Of a DNA stretch of 64,000 nt, positions 57,424 through 64,000 are shown in pieces. A program made the translations under genes and the position numbers. The DNA is taken from NCBI RefSeq assembly GCF_030867095.1, contig NC_081827.1, positions 27,404,001 through 27,468,000 of the forward strand, written 5' to 3'. Within the stretch, counting starts at the first letter, position 1; each line of letters starts with the position of its first letter. The notes beneath the pieces are model-generated. The model saw only the letters and a program-made list of their open reading frames with translations, was not told the DNA's origin and did not search any database. The stretch is from Alligator mississippiensis (taxonomy: Eukaryota > Chordata > Crocodylia > Alligatoridae).

Positions 57424-57715
57424 AGTAGGGTTACCATACATCCAGGTTTTCCCGGATATGTCCTTTTTTGGCCGCCTGTCCTTGTGTCCAGGCGGGTTTT
57501 TAAAATGTGAGCAAATGTCCAGGTTTTTGCTGCATGGGCAATGGGGCCGGGGTGGGGCAGGGTCCCTGCTGCAGGTGAGGAGCGAGAGGCAGAGGCAGGA
57601 CATGGGCATATCACTGTCCCCCCCATAATCACATACCCCTCCCCCTCTGCTCCCTCCTCCTCCCTTTTTCCCCACAGGTGTCCTTTTTTTGATACTAGAA
57701 ATATAAATGACTGTC
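57424..57715. repeat. Dispersed repeat beginning GGGTTACCATACATCC
   Basis: The left edge AGGGTTACCATACATCCAGG with TTTTCCCGGATATGTCC, and the right edge GTGTCCTTTTTTTGATACTA, resemble an inverted-end repeat common in reptile genomes. The interior is C/G-rich. The family is from memory and not certain. Confidence 0.45.
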
Positions 57716-58353
57716 AGCTTCTCTGTCAGGTAAGAGCAGCTGTGAAAAAGTTAACACTAGACTCTGCCCCTCCTGCTTGCTGAGAGAAAAGCTGCAGCCA
57801 TTTTAAAACAGTGTCTTCATGCTTCTACTTTGGCAAAGAAAATCAGCTTCTCCTCCTAAGATGTGCACCCCAGTTTTGGAGGGCTGATTTTTGGGTGAAG
57901 CATGTGGGGTGTGCTAGGAAACATGGTATTACAGCTACAGAATTAAACATGCAAAAGATGGAAAATACTAGAATTAAGGTGTCCTAACAACCCCTTTTGT
58001 GTATGCAGTATCATACAGCTTTTAATTACATGCTCGTATAGTATATTTTCCATGGGACTTTGACACGTACAGAATGAACAGGACTCATTTGCTGAGTAGC
58101 TCTGCAGCATTTTAGTTTCTCTTTATTGTTCAATTTGGGGACCTTAGTGTTGTTTACTGCGCACTATTCCAGCTCCAAGACAGCATTATTTATTTTCTCA
58201 TGGACTTTTCTGCGACACCTATCATCAATATCTTTGCCCTTCATAAAGTTTAATTAAACTTCACAAACATTTTTTGCAGTTAGAGGGTGGCATTAATCGC
58301 ATTTTAGAGATGTATAAATCTATGAATAACTCAGACAGTGATCAGGGTCAAAG
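57716..58353. other. Non-coding intron DNA
   Basis: No gene or named repeat was recognised in this AT-rich stretch. Confidence 0.5.
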
Positions 58354-58358
58354 GTATC

Positions 58359-59062
58359 TGTCGGGGCTGAGGGGCTGTGGCCAGCAGCCTGGGCACGTGG
58401 GCCGGGGAAAAGGGTCAGCACGGCGAACTAGAATTAGGCGCTGACGCGTAGAGGTTGATTAAAGATTATTTTACTTACACCGTAGGTGGTCGTGGTGCAG
58501 GCAGGAAAACTTTCTTGAGTTGCACTTACAAAAAAAACCCCCACATGTGGAGTTTGCTAGGCTCCACAAAACGAACACAAACAGAGCTCTGGATACCACT
58601 CACGGAGTTTGCTAGGCTCCGTGGACCGTCCGAAATGAGAGTCCGAAAGGTGACTCTCCACGAGCGCGTAGGGTGGGGTACGTCGAGGGATCGTGCGGCG
58701 ACGGGGAAAAGCTAGAGGTTGATCAAGCCCCTGTATCCTCCTCTAAGGCACATGCGGAGTTTGTTAGTCTCCACAGTGCGCTTAGAGTTCTTCACGAGAT
58801 GGATGTGAAGTCCTCCAACTTGGGCAGAAACCGCTCAAGTCTCTTATACGGCTAGCAAGCCAATCGCTAGCCGCCACGTGGGAATAATTTAGAAACAGCC
58901 AATAGTGGGAAACAAATTTACATACGGGTGGTGGGAACTCCTTTGCACCGGGGTTTTCTCTATGCAACTGAGAATTGCACCGTGCAAAGAAAGCTTCATG
59001 TGGCGGGAAATAATTCTGCAGTGCCGAAGCACACACAAAATCATACCCTTTGGGTCATGACA
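58359..59062 (-). mobile_element. Solo LTR of an LTR retroelement, perfect 5-bp target duplication
   Basis: The 704-bp element has edges TGTCGGGGCT and GGGTCATGACA and is flanked by GTATC at 58354-58358 and 59063-59067. The ends form a short inverted repeat (TGTC...GACA). In reverse orientation GATTGG and then CCGTATAAGAG (about 58845) give a CCAAT-TATA promoter. Three hairpin-like motifs lie downstream. No protein-coding part remains, so it arose by recombination between two LTRs. CpG content is high, which suggests youth. Confidence 0.9.
58549..58772. repeat. Three GGAGTTTGCTAGGCTCC motifs in the solo LTR
   Basis: Copies are at 58549-58565 and 58604-58620 (identical), and 58756-58772 (two changes). 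Each can fold as GGAG/CTCC hairpins. The first two extend to GTGGAG/CTCCAC and ACGGAG/CTCCGT with compensating changes. Confidence 0.9.
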
Positions 59063-59268
59063 GTATCCACTTATTTGCTCAGTTTGAGAAGATTAGGATA
59101 TCGTTTTTGGAGTATGTAGCCTTATATAGCACTCCATATGTTCAAAGTATATTTCTCATTGACTTCAGTTGCAACAGAGAGCGGTCAGCACTTCTGGAAA
59201 TTGGAACCCAGTGTTTCAAGTTTGGTACCTGGAACATGATGAAAACCTAGTTAGTGATCACTTGTGAA

Positions 59269-59271
<3 letters not shown>

Positions 59272-59310
<39 letters not shown>
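59272..59310. repeat. (TG)n microsatellite
   Basis: About 18 GT units, followed directly by TATACACACACA, so the end is an inverted CA stretch. Confidence 0.95.
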
Positions 59311-59313
<3 letters not shown>

Positions 59314-59630
59314 CACACACATAACATTATGGATTTGGTCTAAGTGACTTGAATAGCATCATAAAACAACTCTATCATAGGAAAGGATAGAATCCAGTTG
59401 TTCAGAGTATGAGACTGTCCTGTAATACCCTGCCTGATTTAGTACACACTTTTTAACTTGTGTAACAAAAGAAAAAGGTGTCCTACAGGCAAGAGCCTCC
59501 TTTGCTGTCTGACCTGATTCATCCCGAGAGCAGACCCACCCTTTTACACTGAATTAAATAGGTATCTTGTAGAAAGAAAAATAATGGTTGGGACATAATA
59601 TGAATGTCTTAGTCTTCTAGAAAACTAAAC

Positions 59631-60612
59631 TGTGACGGGGCCATCTTGAGGCCTGTCATGAACATCAGCTCGCTCACCTGTATAGGGCAGTCTGCCCTGC
59701 CTCACCTTTGATGTTTCCACTAGATAAGTGTTTATATCTGAGAGGCTGCCCATTTGGTTGCTCTAATGCCAAGGGCAAAATGCAAGGCTCTGAACCTTCC
59801 CCTATACCATGTACCATGCCTCGCAGATGGCATCACATACTGGTGACAGTTCTCTCAGCCCCATACTGGGCTGAACCTCTCTCATACTATCCCTAGCAGT
59901 GCCACACTCGCTCTGCCCCTTTCTTGGGCCTCAGTCACACCACCCTACTCTGTATAGCTCTTCAGGACCACCCAGGCTCCCTACTGCATACAGCCCTTCA
60001 GCTTCATCTCTTGCTGTCTTGTCCTGGCCCCTTGCAGACCTTCATGCTGTCCAGTTCAGGCCCTATTCTGCAACAGGTGTCAGCCTACTGCCCACTCAGG
60101 CCTCAGGTGTCTGTTGGCATGCCTGGACCCCAAGCCTGTCCCCTCTACAGGATTACCCACCAAGTTATGGCTGCTGAGGCTTTCGGGTGCCCCATCCCCA
60201 TCTTTCACTGGAGAGGCACAGGTGTGGCATTTCCTGGAGACTGCCCCACTACAGGCAGCCCCATCACACCATCCAACCCCAGCAGGGTACAGTTTCAGGT
60301 CTTACCCAGGACCAGAAACCTCCTCCATATCCATAGTTCCTACCCTGACCTCCAGATGTTCCGGGAGCTGCTCTCTTCAGACTCCCTAGATGTAACTGCT
60401 GGCTCAGCTCCTGGGGCTTGGGCTTATACTGAGACTGCCCAGCCCTCCAGTCCGGTGGCCCCCTTTCAGTCATGTGACAATCTAATTGGGCCAGACTGCA
60501 CCTGCCAGCTACTCAGAGCCTGCCTGAAAACTCTTATAATGGCAGGCAAAACCTGTGTTCTGCCACACAAACCGAAACAGAAAATCCATCATATTGATCT
60601 TCACATGGGCCA
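59631..60612. mobile_element. Candidate LTR, low confidence
   Basis: Edges TGTGACGGGG and GGGCCA give TG/CA ends and are flanked by TAAAC at 59626-59630 and 60613-60617. Internal composition is CT-rich with long chance frames. A clear TATA/polyadenylation pair is not visible, so the duplication could be coincidence. Confidence 0.35.
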
Positions 60613-60619
60613 TAAACAG

Positions 60620-62390
60620 AGATGGGATCCTTCAATTTTAGATCCTTCTGTGACTTGAGCTAACGGAATCACTAATGGGGTAATAGTCCTCCTTTAGGTG
60701 GACTAGCAGTAGACAGGGAGAAGGTACTTTGCCAGTGGATTTCCTCTGCTGACAGCAGAGGAATGGTGATACTTGGTTCCTTTCTAGGCTGTGGAGGATA
60801 ACCACAGATCCTTCTGCCTTTTCCATGCAAGCTTGACTCCCACATTTCCTCCCATGTGTCCCTGTACTATGTCGTTTCTACACCTCACCTCTTGCTCAGT
60901 TAGTCCAAATTTCTCCCTTTGGATTCCCTATTTCAGTCCAATTCTACTCAACACAACTCCTACCACTCTCCACCCACATCCCTGTTCCTCTTCAGGTTCT
61001 CTTCCCTGTCTCAGCAGTTACCAGTCTCAGCTGTTCCAGGTCTGGCCCCCTTGACACTCCTATAGTCCTATGCCCCTGTCTTCCCTGAGTCTCTTCTCAA
61101 CCTAGTTCTTCTGTCCTTCACCCCAGGTACAGCTCTTGTTCTATCCATATTTAATTCAGGAGTTCCTCTGTTTCACTCAGCCTCCCTGCTGCCAAATTTC
61201 AGATCCTGATTCCAAAGCATGGGGGTGGGAGTGACAATAGAGCCTTTTAAAGCAAGGTTTGCCATTGCCTAATAGCCTGGCTCTTTGTTAGAGCTACACA
61301 ATTTTGATTAACTTAAAAAAAAATCAAGTTGAGGCAAATTGGCTTGGAAAGTTTCAACGTGAAAGGTATAAAAAAATGGAAACAAGGTCTTGTACTTGAA
61401 AGTACAGTATCATGCAGTCTTAATTATAGGCAGTGCTACCAACCTTGCATTTAATATGCATTTTTATGTATGTATTATTATGGGTTGGGTATAACCACTG
61501 CCTTTAAATTGTAATAAATGACTAAGCTCCTTTAAAAATGTAGATAATGAAAACAGTAGCAGCCTCCATCCCAAATACATGCACATGTCCCTGCCTCAAA
61601 TAAAAGCACATGTGCATGAAGGGGTTTTGCTGGCCATTGTTTAATGAAATGTATGCTTCAGAGCAGCAGGAGAGAACATCAGGGAAGCAGGGGCAGAAAA
61701 GCCACAGACACAGTTAGAACAAGCCCTGGGAATGTGGCCCTGAAAAAAAAAAATCTGTGTGCATGCTTTTGAACTAAGTACTGACTGGAAAAGGGGCTTT
61801 TCCAGTGTTTCTTGTTTGATTCTTTCTGTGTTCAGGAAAACAGGATGCTATACATTCTTTATAAATAAATAGGATTCTATCAAAGAAGCATCTGACTACA
61901 ACACCAAATTTTCCTTCTAATGGAAACAGCTTATAAAACTATGAATATGGCTGTCTGCTCAGTTAAAAGGTAAAATATGCATGTTTATGGAATATATGCT
62001 GGTGTAGTATAAAAGCTTTGAAATGACTGCATTATTTATGCGTGACAAGACACAAAATGTATATGACATCATTCTGTATCTTGTATATACCATGCATAAT
62101 AGAAGGAATACTGTCCTTCTTAGGAATGTTGTAGAAGTGTAGGACTTTCTGATTACCTTACCCTGTCTCATTCTTCCAAAGAAACTATATTCACTTGTTC
62201 CATGTGCATTTATGTGAATGAACCATATGTCCTTGAAATCTGGGTGACACTGTTTTCAAGATTTATTCCTGTTGGTTTTAGAAAAAGTAGTTTATTGTCC
62301 TAGTTTCTGCAAACCCCAGTAGAATGCCTGCCTGAAGTAGCTGTCAGCCAAGGTGAGCTTGGCTTAGCGCACACACATACCTCAGGGGCT
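60620..62390. other. Non-coding intron DNA
   Basis: CT-rich to about 61200, then AT-rich. No exon, RNA gene or named repeat was recognised. Confidence 0.5.
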
Positions 62391-62392
62391 AC

Positions 62393-62444
62393 TCCAAGGA
62401 CTGTCATGTACAAGAGATTCCAAGGACTGTCATGTACAAGAGAT
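62393..62444. repeat. Perfect 26-bp tandem duplication
   Basis: A 26-base unit beginning TCCAAGGACTGTCATGTACA occurs twice without a spacer (62393-62418 and 62419-62444), identical in both copies. Confidence 0.95.
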
Positions 62445-62579
62445 GCACTCTGTATTCCTTTGCAGCCCAGTGACCATTTTCCTTAATCTAGCTCTCCCCC
62501 AAACACAGCTGAATTATAGCAGAGCCAGAGACTGTCAGCACTCCTGCAAGTAGGGAGCCTAAGAGTCTGCAGACATACT

Positions 62580-64000
62580 GGGTGCGTCTACATGAGATGC
62601 TTTACCGCACAGTTGACTAATTACAGTAAAGCATCACTATCTACACGTGCAGGCACTTACTTCACAGTAAATAAGTCTACTGTGCAGTTAATTTGCTACC
62701 TACACAGTAGCTCACATGTAGATGCCTACTGGGAGCAAATTTGCTCCAGTCAGCCTCACCAACAGGGGGCCACCCTCCTAGCTAGCCCTAAAGCCACAGG
62801 GTTTAGAGCTTCTCCAGCCTCAGGGCTGGGCAGCTTTGCCAGCCCTGTCCTGCCCTTTAAAACTCTGCAGTGACCCTGGAGGCCTGTGCCACCTGCTGCC
62901 TGCCTCTGGCCACCAGATCCTGCAGCAGTGTCCTTGGGCCAACCGCAACAGCCTGCCCAGCCCCATCATCTGCTGTGCCATGCCCTGGCATTGTGTGCTG
63001 CAGGCACTTGCCCAGGTCTGACAACACTCGGACTCTCACCTGCAGCCCCTGAGGACCATTGAGGGAGCCATGCTGGGGTCATCCCTGATGCCAGACACCA
63101 CCTCCTGGGGGCCCAAGATGAGACTGTGGACCTTGTTGTGCTGTGGGGTAAGGCTGAGGTCGAGAGCCAGTTCGCCTGCCATCTATGAGGGCTGGTGGAC
63201 TGCATGTGGGAGCGCAGGTATGACCAGTTGACACACCACTGCCGCATAAAAGGTCAAGGCGCGGCAGGCATGGTGGGTCTGTGTCATTGACCACAACCAC
63301 AGGTTGTGGGCTACCCACAGGACCATGCTTTCTGTGTGGCAGCTGGATCACCTCTTCATGCCCTGGGACCCTGGGTGGAGCTGTGCAGGGTTTTCCAGCA
63401 CAAGCAGTCTGCTGGAGCCTCTGCCACAGCCATCAGTGGGGGAGGGCCCGTTGCAGCATCAGGAGCCTGTCCCTGCCCCTGGCATCATCTGGGTAGCACC
63501 TGCCCTACCACCAGCTCCAGGTGTGCAGTCCCATCCAGGCCTCCAGCCCGGGATGGCACTGCCTGCCCTCATGAGCTCCAGCTCCTCCTCAGAGGGGACC
63601 CCTGCCCGGATAGCTAGGTGCCACATCCCTGCACCCCAGGGCACCACCGGGAGCTGCATGTTGTTGCTGCCAGCAGGAATAGACTCAGGCCACCAGGCAC
63701 TCCTGTCATGCCCACCTGATAAGCCCTACACTGGGAGAAGGACCCTCCCCTCCCTTCCTGCCTTGGCCAAGCTCCTTCTGGCCCCCAGAGTTTTCCTGCC
63801 CCCAGCACACAGGGAGGTGGGAGGCAGTGCAAAACTTTATTGAGCAGCCAATGCCCCTTCAGCTAGGCAGGCACAGCCACTCAGGTGGAGAAATGTGTCG
63901 ATGTCAGCAGTGATGTTGTCCTTGGCTGTGGGGGGCAGGGACGTGTAGCTTAGGCACAGGTACCCCTCCAGGTGGCAGAGAACGTTGCAGGGAAGTATGG
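62580..64000 (+). mobile_element. Harbinger-like transposon, continues past the window edge
   Basis: The terminus GGGTGCGTCTACATGAGATG is followed by a Myb-like coding remnant. Repeated ACTGTGCAGT and CTACACGTGCAGG words occur in the first 150 bases, and GGGAGCAAATTTGCTCC at about 62728 is shared with 55436-56269. The rest is GC-rich with chance frames. The right end was not seen. Confidence 0.55.
63108..63265 (+). pseudogene. Myb/SANT-like DNA-binding domain remnant of a Harbinger element
   Basis: The plus strand reads DETVDLVVLWGKAEVESQF, a stop, then GLVDCMWERRYDQLTHHCRI and KGQGAAGMVGL. The order V.DL..LWGE..V.SQ, M.ERGYD, QCR.K is that of the Myb/MADF-like second protein of Harbinger elements, which helps the transposase bind the ends. 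A stop and missing residues show that it is dead. Confidence 0.6.

Larger units (their letters stand above)
44443..64000 (+). other. PRKAR2B: PRKAR2B intron 1 (5' part)
   Basis: This follows the phase-1 donor at 44443-44444. No sequence encoding the conserved next segment of RII-beta (the RRAS-type pseudosubstrate region) was recognised to the end of the window, so the first intron is read as at least 19.5 kb long. That would agree with the long first intron known in other vertebrates. Its content is repeats plus unique AT-rich DNA, listed separately. A short exon 2 could have been missed by eye. Confidence 0.7.

Noticed and set aside
59924-60658. 244-codon plus-strand frame as a gene
   Set aside because: CT-rich repeat-like composition, no domain and no splice context; it runs across a candidate LTR edge.
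63304-63843. 179-codon plus-strand frame as a gene
   Set aside because: GC-rich interior of a Harbinger-like element with no motif; overlapping frames on both strands are equally long.
44443-64000. PRKAR2B exon 2 and later exons
   Set aside because: I looked for the RRAS-type pseudosubstrate segment and cAMP-binding motifs and found none; a short exon could still be missed.
1-64000. CRISPR arrays, operons, riboswitches or bacterial defence systems
   Set aside because: The window is vertebrate nuclear DNA; the tandem repeats seen lack regular spacers and no prokaryotic gene was recognised.

Overview
This is vertebrate nuclear DNA. There are no bacterial-type operons. Coding signal is confined to one GC-rich first exon and to transposon remains. 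CR1 LINE copies on both strands, Penelope-like elements (PLEs) with a GIY-YIG endonuclease, many hAT/Harbinger-like miniature transposons and solo LTRs, with no L1 or Alu recognised, suggest a non-avian sauropsid. I favour a crocodilian, with a turtle as the alternative; this is inference from repeat content.

The only host gene recognised is PRKAR2B, the type II-beta regulatory subunit of cAMP-dependent protein kinase, on the + strand. Its CpG-island promoter lies at about 43.78-44.13 kb. Coding exon 1 is at 44136-44442 and encodes the dimerisation/docking domain. A phase-1 GT donor follows. Everything from 44443 to the end is read as intron 1; I did not find exon 2.

Layout. 1-43.4 kb is intergenic or upstream DNA built mostly from repeats. 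It holds a hAT-like element (1.3-1.8 kb), CR1 (4.2-5.0), a PLE with reverse transcriptase and endonuclease remains (5.0-7.6), CR1 (7.6-8.7), fold-back PLEs (10.3-12.1 and 17.2-17.9), and a hAT element with an imperfect 8-bp target duplication that contains CR1 and LTR-like DNA (18.75-20.6). Further on are SINE-like DNA (21.3-21.6), a terminal-inverted-repeat (TIR) transposon (23.1-23.8), one CR1 inserted into another with a 6-bp duplication (24.1-27.0), the best-preserved CR1 (29.06-31.86), LTR-like DNA (31.9-32.75), CR1 (33.3-34.2), purine-rich degenerate DNA (34.2-35.5), and CR1 split by a palindromic transposon (38.6-40.0). 43.8-44.5 kb is the CpG island and exon. The intron contains a fold-back PLE (45.2-46.0), a long repeat-poor AT-rich block (46.0-49.2), hAT, CR1 and LTR insertions (49.2-55.3), Harbinger fragments (55.4-56.3 and 62.6-64.0) and a solo LTR with perfect 5-bp target duplications (58.36-59.06).

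Apart from PRKAR2B these sequences do not form a pathway. The window is a record of nested insertions, several of which can be ordered in time. No new cellular system was recognised. The most useful observations are the recurrent inverted PLE pairs, the nested insertions with readable target duplications, and an in-frame upstream ATG in strong Kozak context at PRKAR2B.
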